Below are positions 54,555 to 63,104 of a stretch of DNA of 64,000 nt, piece by piece. The DNA comes from Actinomycetospora endophytica. Lineage in GTDB: Bacteria; Actinomycetota; Actinomycetes; Mycobacteriales; Pseudonocardiaceae. The notes under the pieces were generated by a model, which was not told the origin of the DNA, did not search any database, and worked only from the letters and a program-made list of their open reading frames with translations. A program made the translations under genes and the position numbers. Each line of letters starts with the position of its first letter. Within the stretch, counting starts at the first letter, position 1. Location of the stretch: positions 186,001 through 250,000 of the forward strand of contig NZ_JAJNDB010000010.1 in NCBI RefSeq assembly GCF_021026375.1, in the 5' to 3' direction.

Positions 54555-56084
54555 TCAGCCCGCCCCGAACCACCGGGGCAGGGCCGCCTTCAGGCCGTCG
54601 GCGTCCCCGCCCGCCCAGGCCACGTAGCCGTCGGGCCGGACGAGCAAGGCAGCAGCCGGGGCGCCCGACGACGTGGCGCGCACGTGGTCCACGCGGTCGC
54701 TCCAGGGCTCGGCGATCGCGGCGAGGTACGGCCCGCCCGTGAGGTCGAGCAGCAGGGGGCGGGCGCCGCGCAGCAGTTCGGCGAGGCGCCGCGACCCGCC
54801 GTCGTCGGTGGTCAGCTCGAGGGGCGGGACGAACCAGCCGGTCGGCGCCGCGGGGTCCTCCTCGCCCATGTCGTAGCGGACGTCTGCGCCGGCCATCATC
54901 GCGGCGACCGACGCGAGGTTCTCGATGCGCTCGAGGAACTCCCCGACGAACCGGCGCAGCGCGGTGACGTCGCCGCCGGGGGCCATCAGGGCGGTCTCGG
55001 CCTGGGTCCACACGCCCTCGCGCTCGCCGACCGCGTGGCGCTCGGTCCCGTAGCTGTCCAGCAGCCCGTCCGGCGCCCATCCCTGCAACGTCGCGGCGAG
55101 CTTCCAGGCCAGGTTCGCCGCGTCCTGCAGCGCCTGGTTGAGGGTCGGTCCGTTGCTGACGTGGGCGGCGTCGCCGGCGAGGAGGATGCGGCCCTCGCGG
55201 TAGCGCTCGGCGAGCCGGGTGTTCCGGCCGCACAGGCGCCGGAGCAGGGTCGGCGCGCCCTCGGGCGGCGGGGTCAGCGGCAGCCGCACTCCGAGGATGC
55301 GCTCGACGCTGTCCTCCATCTCGGCCAACGTCATCGGAGCGCCGGGACCCGGGGAGTTGCCCGCCGGCCGCTCCTCCCACTCGGTGGTGTGCACCAGCGG
55401 GCGCTCCGGATCGTGCGGGAGCACGGTGAAGACCCCCCGCTCGGTGCGGTGGAACTGCGCCCGGATCTCACCGAGCCCCTCGACGGCGAGGCGTCCGCCG
55501 GGGGCGAGGGGCACGCTCGGTCCGACGAGGGCCGAGCGGTCGACCACGCCGTCCTCGCGGGTGCCGGGGAAGTCGATCCCGGCCTGCTTGCGGACCAGGC
55601 TGTGCCCGCCGTCGCACCCGACGAGGTAGCGGGTCGCCAACGTCGTCTCGACCCCGTCGGGATCGCGGGCGACGACCTCGATCCCACCCTCGATCTCACC
55701 GAAGGACAGCACCTCCCACCCCCGCCGGACGTCCGCGCCGAGCTCGGCCGCGCGCTCGGCGAGCACCCGCTCGAGCTCGCGCTGCGGGACCGGCAGGAGG
55801 TACATCGGGTTGCCGGCGCCGAGGCGGTGCAGCGGCAGCCGCATCCCGCCGAAGAAGAACCCGGGGGCGGGCTCCGGCGCTCCCCCGCCGCCGCACCGTT
55901 CGACGAGCCCGCGGTGGTCCAGCAGCTGCACGACCTGCCCGGCGAGCCCGTGCGCCTTGTCGGACGGGTCCGGGTCCGACCGTCGCTCGAGCACCACCGG
56001 CCGGGCTCCCGCGAGGCGGAGCTCGCCGGCGAGGAACAGGCCGACCGGCCCCCCGCCGACGATGACGACGTCGAGCATGTCCAC
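54555..56084 (-). CDS. FAD-dependent aromatic monooxygenase
   Basis: This 509-residue class A flavin hydroxylase (PheA/TfdB/RdmE-like) has the N-terminal GGGPVGLFLAGELRLAG dinucleotide fold, middle motif YLVGCDGGHSLVRK, and GRILLAGDAAHVSNGPTLNQ for FAD, followed by a thioredoxin-like C-terminal domain. It hydroxylates aromatic or polyketide substrates with NAD(P)H; some relatives inactivate rifampicin. GTG 56084 or ATG 56078 may be the start. A divergent TetR gene probably controls it. Confidence 0.88.
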   Translation of the reverse strand: MDMLDVVIVGGGPVGLFLAGELRLAGARPVVLERRSDPDPSDKAHGLAGQVVQLLDHRGLVERCGGGGAPEPAPGFFFGGMRLPLHRLGAGNPMYLLPVPQRELERVLAERAAELGADVRRGWEVLSFGEIEGGIEVVARDPDGVETTLATRYLVGCDGGHSLVRKQAGIDFPGTREDGVVDRSALVGPSVPLAPGGRLAVEGLGEIRAQFHRTERGVFTVLPHDPERPLVHTTEWEERPAGNSPGPGAPMTLAEMEDSVERILGVRLPLTPPPEGAPTLLRRLCGRNTRLAERYREGRILLAGDAAHVSNGPTLNQALQDAANLAWKLAATLQGWAPDGLLDSYGTERHAVGEREGVWTQAETALMAPGGDVTALRRFVGEFLERIENLASVAAMMAGADVRYDMGEEDPAAPTGWFVPPLELTTDDGGSRRLAELLRGARPLLLDLTGGPYLAAIAEPWSDRVDHVRATSSGAPAAALLVRPDGYVAWAGGDADGLKAALPRWFGAG

Positions 56085-56091
56085 CCCTCGG

Positions 56092-56109
56092 AGATACGCA
56101 GCTGTATCT
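56092..56109. promoter_or_regulatory. Candidate TetR operator between monooxygenase and regulator
   Basis: AGATACGCAGCTGTATCT has 6-bp inverted arms AGATAC/GTATCT. It lies between the divergent starts (56084 and 56150), where a TetR repressor would control both genes. Confidence 0.45.
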
Positions 56110-56149
56110 AACTGGTCGTGACGCTAGGCCGCCGAGATAAGGTACGCAA

Positions 56150-56743
56150 GTGAATCCAAAACCCGGCGGCTCCCGGCGTCGCGGCCCGGAACTGGAGGCC
56201 GCGATCCTCGACGCGGCCTGGGCGGTGCTCCTGGAGTACGGGTATCCCGGCTTCACCTACGAGGCGGTCGCCGCCCGCGCGGGAACGAGCCGCCCCGTGC
56301 TCTACCGGCGCTGGCCGCGACACCAGGACCTGCTGCTCGCCACCCTCACGCGGGTGTGGTCGTCACAGCCGATCACGGTGCCCGACACCGGCAGCCTGCG
56401 CGACGACGCGATCGGCTTCCTGCGCAATGCCGACGCCGGCCGGGCGCGCACGTTGACGCTGTTCAGCGTGCAGATCCTCGACTACTTCTCCGACACCGGC
56501 ACCAGCTTCGCCGACCTGCGCGAGTCGCTGCACCGGCCGGACGACATCCCGCCCTTCGAGCAGATCGTCGCCCGCGCGGTCGAGCGCGGCGAGCTTCCCG
56601 ACGTGGCCCGACCGCCCCGGGTGGTGTCGCTGCCGATCGACCTGCTGCGCCACGAGGTGTTCATGACGATGCGCCCGGTGCCGGACCCCGCGATCGCCGA
56701 GATCGTCGACGACGTGTGGCTCCCGCTGCTCGGGACGTCCTGA
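56150..56743 (+). CDS. TetR family regulator
   Basis: The protein has 197 residues. The N-terminal HTH is near 30-60 (FTYEAVAARAGTSRPVLYRRW), and the C-terminal ligand domain is of the TetR_C type. GTG 56150 is 65 bp from the divergent monooxygenase, its likely target. Confidence 0.9.
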   Translation: MNPKPGGSRRRGPELEAAILDAAWAVLLEYGYPGFTYEAVAARAGTSRPVLYRRWPRHQDLLLATLTRVWSSQPITVPDTGSLRDDAIGFLRNADAGRARTLTLFSVQILDYFSDTGTSFADLRESLHRPDDIPPFEQIVARAVERGELPDVARPPRVVSLPIDLLRHEVFMTMRPVPDPAIAEIVDDVWLPLLGTS

Positions 56744-56754
56744 CGACGGCGTCG

Positions 56755-57291
56755 GTGGCGGCTGGGAAGGTCATCGCCATACCGTCCCTCGAACGCCTCG
56801 TGCCCCCGATGAACGCCGACGAGCACGCCACGCTGGCGGGCTGGCTCGACTTCTACCGGGCCACGTTGGCCGGGAAGTGCGAGGGCCTCGACGACGCCGC
56901 GGCCCGCGCCGCGTCCGTCGCACCGTCGGAGCTGACCCTGCTCGGTCTCGTCCAGCACCTCGCGGAGGTGGAACGGAACTGGTTCCGACGGGTCCTGGCC
57001 GGCGAGGACGCCCCGCCGATCCACGACTCGCCGTCGGCCACCGCGGGTCACGACGGCGGGTTCGACCTCGCCGCCGACGCGTCCCTCGCCGGCGCGCTGG
57101 CGCAATGGACCGGGGAGGTCGACGCCGCCCGGGCGAACTGCGTCGACCGCGAGCTCGACGGCACCAGCCCCCTCGGGGACGGGGAGGTCACGCTGCGGTG
57201 GATCTACGCGCACATGATCGGTGAGTACGCGCGCCACACCGGGCACGCCGACCTGCTCCGCGAGCGGATCGACGGCACGACCGGCGTCTGA
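56755..57291 (+). CDS. DinB family protein (DUF664)
   Basis: This four-helix-bundle protein (about 178 residues from GTG 56755; ATG 56812 is an alternative) has metal-binding His residues in GLVQHLAEVERNWFRR, YAHMIGEYARHTGHAD and between them. It is probably a thiol transferase or of unknown function. It follows the TetR gene by 11 bp and converges on the esterase gene. Confidence 0.85.
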   Translation: MAAGKVIAIPSLERLVPPMNADEHATLAGWLDFYRATLAGKCEGLDDAAARAASVAPSELTLLGLVQHLAEVERNWFRRVLAGEDAPPIHDSPSATAGHDGGFDLAADASLAGALAQWTGEVDAARANCVDRELDGTSPLGDGEVTLRWIYAHMIGEYARHTGHADLLRERIDGTTGV

Positions 57292-58246
57292 CGCCCGGGT
57301 CAGGTCCGCTGGACGCCCGTCGCACGGCGTGGTTCATGAGGTCGTGGGCCGTCCGCGTGGCGTCGGCGTCGGGGGCGATCGCGTCGAACCCGTGCGGCAG
57401 GCCGGGCAGCACGTGCAGCTCGGTCGGCACCCCGGCCCGGACGAGCCGCCAGGAGTAGTGGATCGCCTCGTCGCGCAGCGGGTCGTTCTGCCCGACGAGG
57501 ACGAGCGCGGGGCAGAGCCCGGTGAGGTCCTCGGTGCGATTGGGGACGATGTACGGCGCCGGCGGCTCGGACGGCACGAGGTTGCGCATCACCTGCTGGA
57601 TGACCGGCTCGGGGATCACCGGCAGGTCGGTCCGGCGGGAGACGTGCTCGGGCAGCCGCCGGTCGTCGGTGTTCGGGTACAGCGCGAGCTGCAGCATCGG
57701 GGCGAACTCGCCGCGGTCCCGGACGAGCTGCGCCAGCGCGAGCGTCAGCATCCCGCCGCCGGACGAGCCGGTGAGCACGATCCGGCGGGGATCGACGTCG
57801 TAGTCCTCGGCGTGGGTGGCCACGTGGCGCAGCGCCGAGTAGGCGTCGTCGAGGATCACCGCGGGCGCGTGCTCCGGCGCCATCCGGTAGTCGACGCTGA
57901 CGCCCACCGCCCCGCACGCCCGGGTCAGCTCCACGCAGCGCCGGTGCTCGGTGTTGAGGTGTCCGAACGACAGCCCGCCGCCGTGGAACAGCACGTAGGC
58001 GGGCCGCCGCGGGTCGGGGTGCTCCGGGCGGTAGACGCGCACCGGGACGTCGTGGTCGCCCGCGGTGTTCGGGATCGTCGCGGCGCTCCAGGTGACCCCG
58101 GGCTCGGGCGCGGGGTCCGGCCCGGGGTCACGCAGCGCGGCGAGGAGCGCGGGGTCGGTCACGTCCCCGCGCCCTCCGCCGGCCGCTGCGACGTACGCCT
58201 CGAGGTGGGGTCGGACGTCGGGTTCCCAGAAGTCGCGGTCCAGCAC
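57188..58246 (-). CDS. Alpha/beta hydrolase (hormone-sensitive-lipase family)
   Basis: The oxyanion motif is FHGGGLSFGH, the nucleophile elbow GSSGGGM near residue 168, Asp in GQNDPLRDE and His in LPHGFD near 290. This is a complete HSL-type esterase of about 315 residues. The last 35 residues (Arg-rich, from SSGPDPGV) run antisense to the end of the DinB gene and look unlike the family. In another frame the protein would stop at 57300 and simply abut DinB, so a one- or two-base error near 57325 is possible. Confidence 0.82.
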   Translation of the reverse strand: MLDRDFWEPDVRPHLEAYVAAAGGGRGDVTDPALLAALRDPGPDPAPEPGVTWSAATIPNTAGDHDVPVRVYRPEHPDPRRPAYVLFHGGGLSFGHLNTEHRRCVELTRACGAVGVSVDYRMAPEHAPAVILDDAYSALRHVATHAEDYDVDPRRIVLTGSSGGGMLTLALAQLVRDRGEFAPMLQLALYPNTDDRRLPEHVSRRTDLPVIPEPVIQQVMRNLVPSEPPAPYIVPNRTEDLTGLCPALVLVGQNDPLRDEAIHYSWRLVRAGVPTELHVLPGLPHGFDAIAPDADATRTAHDLMNHAVRRASSGPDPGVRRRSCRRSARGAGRRARCGARTHRSCARRSTAA

Positions 58247-58264
58247 GGGACCGAACCCTAGGCG

Positions 58265-58744
58265 TCAGCCGGCGAGCACCTCGTCGAGACGCTCGTAGCC
58301 CTCCACGACACCCTCCTCCATGCCGCTCCCGATCATCGCGTCGCGCGCCTCGAAGGACTCGCCGAGCGAGAAGGCCTCGAGCCGGGTCCGGCCGCCGGGG
58401 AGCTCGGTCAGCGTCATCGTCTCGATCGCGACGCCGTCCGGGAAGCCCTCGTAGGTGAAGGTCTGGACGATCCGCTCGTTCTCGCGGAGCTCGTGGAACG
58501 ACCCGAAGAAGTGGTGCTCGGTGCCGTCCTCCCCGGCGTGGGTGTAGCGGTAGCCGCCGCCGGTCTTCGCGTCCCAGCGCTGGATCGTCATCGTCAGCCG
58601 GCGCGGGCCGAGCCAGCGCACGACGAGGTCGGGGTCCAGGTGTGCGCGGTAGACGGCGGCGGGCGGCGCGTCGAACTCCCGGGTGATCCGGATGGCGGGG
58701 ACGGTCGGGTCGGCGGTGATGGTGGTGGCGAGCGTGGTGTTCAC
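58265..58744 (-). CDS. SRPBCC/AHSA1-like protein
   Basis: This 159-residue protein has ITREFDAPPAAVYRAHLDPDLVVRWLGPR at the start (given in part) and RFE/GG-type ligand-cavity strands, the AHSA1/Bet v1-like fold. It is coupled to the ArsR regulator by an ATGA overlap. ArsR-SRPBCC pairs are very common, and the pair is thought to sense or handle small hydrophobic compounds. Confidence 0.9.
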   Translation of the reverse strand: MNTTLATTITADPTVPAIRITREFDAPPAAVYRAHLDPDLVVRWLGPRRLTMTIQRWDAKTGGGYRYTHAGEDGTEHHFFGSFHELRENERIVQTFTYEGFPDGVAIETMTLTELPGGRTRLEAFSLGESFEARDAMIGSGMEEGVVEGYERLDEVLAG

Positions 58745-59151
58745 GGGTCACTCCTCGGGTCGGGCGTGCTGGTGTCGGTCGAGCTGGTGCCGGGCGTGCT
58801 GGTGCCGGGCGTGCTCGTGTCGGGCGCGGCCATCTCGGCGAGGACGGTGTCGAGGCGCTGGTAGCGCAGCTCGGCCCGGCGGCGGTAGTGGTCGATCCAG
58901 CCGGTGAGCAGGTCGAACACGTCGACCTCGAGGTGCGCCCAGCGTTGCTGGCCGTCCCGGCGGCGGCTGATCAGGCCCGCCGCCTCGAGCACGCCGAGGT
59001 GCTTCGAGACGGCCTGGAGGCTCACGTCGTAGGGCTGCGCGAGCTCCGTCACGGTCGCGTCGTCCGCGGTGAGGCGGGCGACGATGTCGCGCCGGATCGG
59101 GTCGGCGAGGGCGGCGAAGGCCCGGGAGAGCGAGTCCTCCACGGTCTTCAC
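58741..59151 (-). CDS. ArsR family regulator
   Basis: The protein has about 136 residues from GTG 59151 (frame open to 59223). The winged helix is ALADPIRRDIVARLTADDATVTELAQPYDVS...SKHLGVLEAAGL near 10-60, given in part. There is no metal-binding Cys pair, so it is not a classic metal sensor. The tail is a low-complexity TSTPGTSTPG repeat. The operator-like palindrome lies immediately upstream, which supports this start and autoregulation. Confidence 0.88.
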   Translation of the reverse strand: MKTVEDSLSRAFAALADPIRRDIVARLTADDATVTELAQPYDVSLQAVSKHLGVLEAAGLISRRRDGQQRWAHLEVDVFDLLTGWIDHYRRRAELRYQRLDTVLAEMAAPDTSTPGTSTPGTSSTDTSTPDPRSDP

Positions 59152-59158
59152 CGCCTTC

Positions 59159-59182
59159 GTATTCAACGTTCCGGTTGAGTAC
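59159..59182. promoter_or_regulatory. Candidate ArsR operator
   Basis: GTATTCAAC and GTTGAGTAC (one mismatch) flank a 6-bp spacer, directly upstream of the preferred ArsR start. This form is typical for ArsR-type autorepressor sites. Confidence 0.55.
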
Positions 59183-59372
59183 GAACTTAGGACCACGGAG
59201 AAGCCGATGTCAACGATCAACACCGCGAGGTGGAGGGATCACGAACTGTTACACGTTCGGGGAAGTATCACCCGAAGAGAGCAGGCGTCACCCGATCGAG
59301 CGGGTGCAGCGGCCGCTTGCGGCGTCCGGGCGGGCCAGACGGCCGTCGGAATGAGGCCGAACGGTTCAGTGA

Positions 59373-59395
59373 GGGTCCGTTCAGTGAACGGACCC
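59373..59395. promoter_or_regulatory. Perfect 23-bp palindrome upstream of the secreted peptide gene
   Basis: Arms GGGTCCGTTCA and TGAACGGACCC are separated by a single G. A partial copy (CGGTTCAGTGA) lies just before it. It lies 110 bp upstream of the ATG at 59505 and is likely an operator or RNA hairpin. Confidence 0.5.
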
Positions 59396-59504
59396 GAGAT
59401 GAGAGGCGTTCTCAGGTTCCCGTGAGAATTCCGCTCGTCCAGCACAACGACGCCCGGGGCGTGAGGGAACGGACGCCTCCGGGCCACGACAGAAGGAGCA
59501 CTGG

Positions 59505-59777
59505 ATGAGCATGTCCACCACCCGTCGTCTGGCCGCCGCGACGATGCTCGCGGGTGTCGGCACGGTGGCGATGGCCGGCGCGGCCAACGCCACCGAGTCG
59601 CAGTCGCACGGCACGGAGCACGCCTCGTCGCACCACAAGGGTCTGGTCAGCGGCGTGGTCGGAGCCGCGGGCGAGCTCGGGCAGGGCGTCGGCGGTCTCG
59701 TCGGCGGCGTCGGCGGTGCCGTGCACGGCATCCTCGACAGCGACACCGTCGGCAGCATCGCCCGCGGGCTGCTCTGA
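59505..59777 (+). CDS. Small secreted Gly/Val-rich peptide
   Basis: The protein has 90 residues. Residues 1-29 form a Sec signal peptide ending ANA. The mature part has a His-rich start (HGTEHASSHHKG) and then an amphipathic Gly/Val-rich stretch (GLVGGVGGAVHGILD). There are no Cys. It could be a surface-active, metal-binding or bacteriocin-like peptide, but none of this is shown. The ribosome site AGAAGGAG precedes ATG. Confidence 0.7.
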   Translation: MSMSTTRRLAAATMLAGVGTVAMAGAANATESQSHGTEHASSHHKGLVSGVVGAAGELGQGVGGLVGGVGGAVHGILDSDTVGSIARGLL

Positions 59778-59981
59778 CGACGGTCCACGACGCGCCGGTG
59801 GGACGGGGAGCCCCGCTCGGCGCGTGACGGTGCGACGCACGACCGTCGGGGGCGTGGTCGCGCCGAGGGAGCGGCGCGGGTGGGTGATGCTGGAACCATC
59901 ACCCACCCGCGTCGTCATCCTCCCCGACGACGACGGCCCCGTGTATGAGGTCATCCTGGCGTCCGTCGGGACAATGGGCGC

Positions 59982-60620
59982 ATGTCCAGCGCAGCTCCGG
60001 AGGGCGAGCCACCTCGACGCGCCGGCTCGCGGGCGGCCGCGAAGGCCCGCACCCACGAGAACCTCCTCGACGCCGGTCTCGCGGTGTTCGCCGATCGCGG
60101 CTACGGGGCCGCCTCGGTCGAGGAGATCGCGCGGCGGGCCGGCGTCTCGGTCGGCTCGGTGTACGCGCACTTCAGCAGCAAGGAGAAGCTCTTCCTCGCC
60201 CTCATCGAGCGCCGCGCCGACCGCGAGTTCGCCGCCGCCGAGACCGAACTGGCCGACGGGTTCGACGCGGTCCTGCCCGCGCTGGACCGGCGCCTGCGCG
60301 AGGAGGCGGACTCCGACCACCTCGCGATGCTCGGTGCCGAGGCCTGGCTCTACGCGGTGCGCTCGACCGAGTTCGGCGAGGGACTGGCGGCGCACCAGGC
60401 GCGGGTCCAGCAGGTCGTGGCCGGGCTGGTCGCCACCGAGCGCGAGCGCCGCGGGGTGGCGTGGTCGCTCGACGACTCCGAGGTGGCCGCCGTCGTCGAC
60501 GCCCTCTACCGGGGCCTCGTGCAACAGCGCCGACTGCGGCCGGAGAGCGTGGCCGACGACCTGTTCGGCCGGACCCTCACCGCTCTGCTGCGGGGCCTGG
60601 AGGTTCCTCCTCCAGGCTGA
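59982..60620 (+). CDS. TetR family regulator
   Basis: The protein has 212 residues. The HTH is near 35-60 (ASVEEIARRAGVSVGSVYAHF), and a TetR_C ligand domain follows. Its end overlaps the convergent permease gene by 44 bp. Its target is not obvious; the small secreted peptide gene lies upstream. Confidence 0.9.
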   Translation: MSSAAPEGEPPRRAGSRAAAKARTHENLLDAGLAVFADRGYGAASVEEIARRAGVSVGSVYAHFSSKEKLFLALIERRADREFAAAETELADGFDAVLPALDRRLREEADSDHLAMLGAEAWLYAVRSTEFGEGLAAHQARVQQVVAGLVATERERRGVAWSLDDSEVAAVVDALYRGLVQQRRLRPESVADDLFGRTLTALLRGLEVPPPG

Positions 60621-62043
60621 GGTCGTCACGGGTGACGGCGGGCGTCGGGTCGGCGGCGCCCGGTTCCGCGGAGCCGGGCTGAGCGCGGTCCGGCGCGATC
60701 CGGCGCAGCAGGTGGTACCCGGCGACCACGACGACGGTGCCCAGCGCGATCCCGCCGAGCTCTCCCCCGGAGAACTTGAACGCCACGTCGCCGACCCCGA
60801 TGACGATGCCCGCGGCGAGCGGGACGAGCACCTCGGGGCGGGAGAAGTCGACGCGGTTCTCCACCCAGATCCGGGCGCCGAGCAGGCCGATCATCCCGTA
60901 GAGCACGACGGTGATCCCGCCCAGCACCCCGCCCGGGGTCGCCGCGACGACCGCGCCGAACTTGGGGCAGAACCCGATGAGCACGGCCACCAGCGCCGCG
61001 ACCCAGTAGGCCGCCGTCGAGTACACGCGGGTGGCGGTCATGACGCCGATGTTCTCGGCGTACGTCGTCGTCGGGGACCCGCCGACCCCGCCGGCGACGG
61101 CGGTGGCGATGCCGTCGGCGGCCAGCGCCCGCCCGAGGTACGGGTCGAGGTCCTCCCGGGTCATCGAGGCGACGGCCTTCACGTGGCCGGTGTTCTCGGC
61201 GATGAGCGCGACGACCACCGGGACGATGATGATGATCGCGGAGGCGCTGAACACCGGCAGGTGCAGGCCGGGTGCGCTCGGCGTCCCGAACGGCAGGCCG
61301 ACCCAGGACGCGTCGGAGACCGCGGAGAGATCGAGACGCGGGTGGGTGGACACCACGCCGGAGGCGTTGGGCGCGGTGATCGGCCCGATCGTCGCGTCCA
61401 GCACCGCCGAGAGCACGTAGCCGACGACCAGCCCGACCAGCACCGCGAGCCGCCCGAGCATCCCGCGGCCGGCCACGGAGACCACCATCACGACGAGCAT
61501 CGTCAGCAGCGCGACGCCCTGGTCCTGTGGCCAGTAGGTCCCGGCCACGACGGGCGCCAGGTTCAGGCCGATGAGCAGTACGACGGCGCCGGTGACCGCC
61601 GGCGGCAGGATCGCCGAGATCGCCCGTGCCCCGCCGAGGTGCACCACGAGCCCGATCAGCGCGAGCACCACCCCGGTGACCGCGATCGCGCCGGTGACCT
61701 CCGCGCTCGTCCCGCCGTCGGCCCGGACCGCGGCGACCACGCCGACGAACGAGGCGCTCGTCCCGAGGTAGCTGGGCACGCGGCCGCGGGTCATCAGCAG
61801 GAACAGCATCGTCGCGAGCCCGGAGAGCAGGATCGCGAGGTTCGGGTCGAGCCCCATCAGGACGGGGAAGACGAACGTGGCCCCGAACATCGCGAGGACG
61901 TGCTGCATCCCGAGCCCGACGGTCCGGCCCCAGCTCATCCGCTCCTCGGGCCGCACGACCTCGCCCGGCCCCGGGGCACGGCCGTCGCCGCGGAGGGTCC
62001 AGCGCAGCGGGTGCGGCTTCGACGGGGGCGCCGAGGTGGCCAC
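60577..62043 (-). CDS. NCS2-family nucleobase permease (uracil/xanthine type)
   Basis: This 488-residue protein has about 14 helices and family motifs GMQHVLAMFGATFVFPVLMG at the start and ALIAENTGHVKAV plus GGSPTTTYAENIGVM in the middle (NCS2 signature, with Glu and Asn for substrate). It is a proton-coupled importer of uracil or xanthine. GTG 62043 follows the upstream TetR stop without a gap, so the two form an operon. Confidence 0.93.
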   Translation of the reverse strand: MATSAPPSKPHPLRWTLRGDGRAPGPGEVVRPEERMSWGRTVGLGMQHVLAMFGATFVFPVLMGLDPNLAILLSGLATMLFLLMTRGRVPSYLGTSASFVGVVAAVRADGGTSAEVTGAIAVTGVVLALIGLVVHLGGARAISAILPPAVTGAVVLLIGLNLAPVVAGTYWPQDQGVALLTMLVVMVVSVAGRGMLGRLAVLVGLVVGYVLSAVLDATIGPITAPNASGVVSTHPRLDLSAVSDASWVGLPFGTPSAPGLHLPVFSASAIIIIVPVVVALIAENTGHVKAVASMTREDLDPYLGRALAADGIATAVAGGVGGSPTTTYAENIGVMTATRVYSTAAYWVAALVAVLIGFCPKFGAVVAATPGGVLGGITVVLYGMIGLLGARIWVENRVDFSRPEVLVPLAAGIVIGVGDVAFKFSGGELGGIALGTVVVVAGYHLLRRIAPDRAQPGSAEPGAADPTPAVTRDDLSLEEEPPGPAAER

Positions 62044-62814
62044 TCAGGTCTCCGCGGGGTCGAATCGGGTGCTGTCGGCCGGGGCGGTTCCGGTCGGAGG
62101 TGTTCCGGTCGGGGATGTTCCGGTCGGGGTGGTTCCCGGCGCGGCACTTCCCGACGCGTCCGCGGCGCAGCCGGCCGCGAGCCGTTCGGCGACCTCACCG
62201 CGGGGCGGTGGGTCGAGCGCGGGCAGGGGGGTGCGCCGGCGCTCGGCCGCGAGGGCGTCCAGGACGAGCGCGAGGTACCGGTTCCAGCGGTCCGGCCGGA
62301 CCTCCTCGCCGAACGGCGCCGCCGTGGCCACGACCATCACCGCCGCGGCGGGGACGTCCCGTGCCTCGGCGTCGTCGCGCAGGACGCCGGCCGCGCGGGC
62401 GCGCGTGACGAGGTCCTGCAGCGGGCCGATGAAGCGCAGCGCGACCTCGGTGGTGAAGGCACCCGAGTCCTTCGCGGCGCGCAGGATGCCGCGCCGGTGC
62501 AACAGGGCCCGGGCGATCTCCTCGACCACCCGGGCGACCGCGCCCCACGGGTCCTCGTCGGTGGCCGCCCCGACCAGCAGCGGCTCGACGGCCTCCTCGA
62601 AGTACTCCGCGAACACCGCGGCGACGAGTTCCTCGCGCCCGGCGAAGCGGCGGTAGAGCGTGGAGGGGCCGACTCCGGCACGCCGGGCGACCTCCTCCAG
62701 CGGCACGTCGGGACCGACCTGCTCGAAGGCCTCGCGCGCCGCAGCCACGATCGCGTGGTGGTTGCGCAGCGCGTCTGCACGCAGCGGCCGCGACGAAAGG
62801 CCGGACCCGGTCAC
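62044..62814 (-). CDS. TetR family regulator, operonic with the permease
   Basis: The protein has 256 residues from GTG 62814. The HTH is near 28-55 (VPLEEVARRAGVGPSTLYRRF), with TetR_C like the SbtR/YttP group. The tail has a PTGT-type repeat (TPTGTSPTGTPPTGTAP). It is directly joined to the permease gene, so it may regulate nucleobase uptake. Confidence 0.88.
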   Translation of the reverse strand: MTGSGLSSRPLRADALRNHHAIVAAAREAFEQVGPDVPLEEVARRAGVGPSTLYRRFAGREELVAAVFAEYFEEAVEPLLVGAATDEDPWGAVARVVEEIARALLHRRGILRAAKDSGAFTTEVALRFIGPLQDLVTRARAAGVLRDDAEARDVPAAAVMVVATAAPFGEEVRPDRWNRYLALVLDALAAERRRTPLPALDPPPRGEVAERLAAGCAADASGSAAPGTTPTGTSPTGTPPTGTAPADSTRFDPAET

Positions 62815-62869
62815 GGACGGCGACGCTAGCAGCGTCGGGCCCGCGACCGGGCGTTTCCCGACACGGACC

Positions 62870-63061
62870 TCACTCCTCCAGCGACAGCGCACCCGACGGG
62901 CACGACCCGACGGCGTTGCGCGCGGCGTCCGCGTCCTTGCCCTCGGGGCTCTCCTCGAGGACGACGACGATCGCGTCGTCGTCCTGGTCGAAGACGTTCT
63001 CGGCGGCGAGCACGCAGTTGCCCGCGCCGATGCAGACGTCCCGATCGGCCTTGATCTTCAT
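62870..63061 (-). CDS. Ferredoxin (3Fe-4S type) for cytochrome P450
   Basis: This 63-residue protein has CIGAGNC near residue 10 and CPSGA near 56, the spacing of single-cluster actinobacterial ferredoxins. It follows the P450 gene by 43 bp and should carry electrons to it. Confidence 0.93.
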   Translation of the reverse strand: MKIKADRDVCIGAGNCVLAAENVFDQDDDAIVVVLEESPEGKDADAARNAVGSCPSGALSLEE

Positions 63062-63104
63062 TCGTGGGGTCCTCTCCGGTGGTGGTCGGTTGGACGGGTC
63101 GATC

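Noticed and set aside
55700-56256. Minus-strand frame opposite the TetR gene
   Set aside because: It conflicts with the clear monooxygenase N-terminus and TetR HTH.
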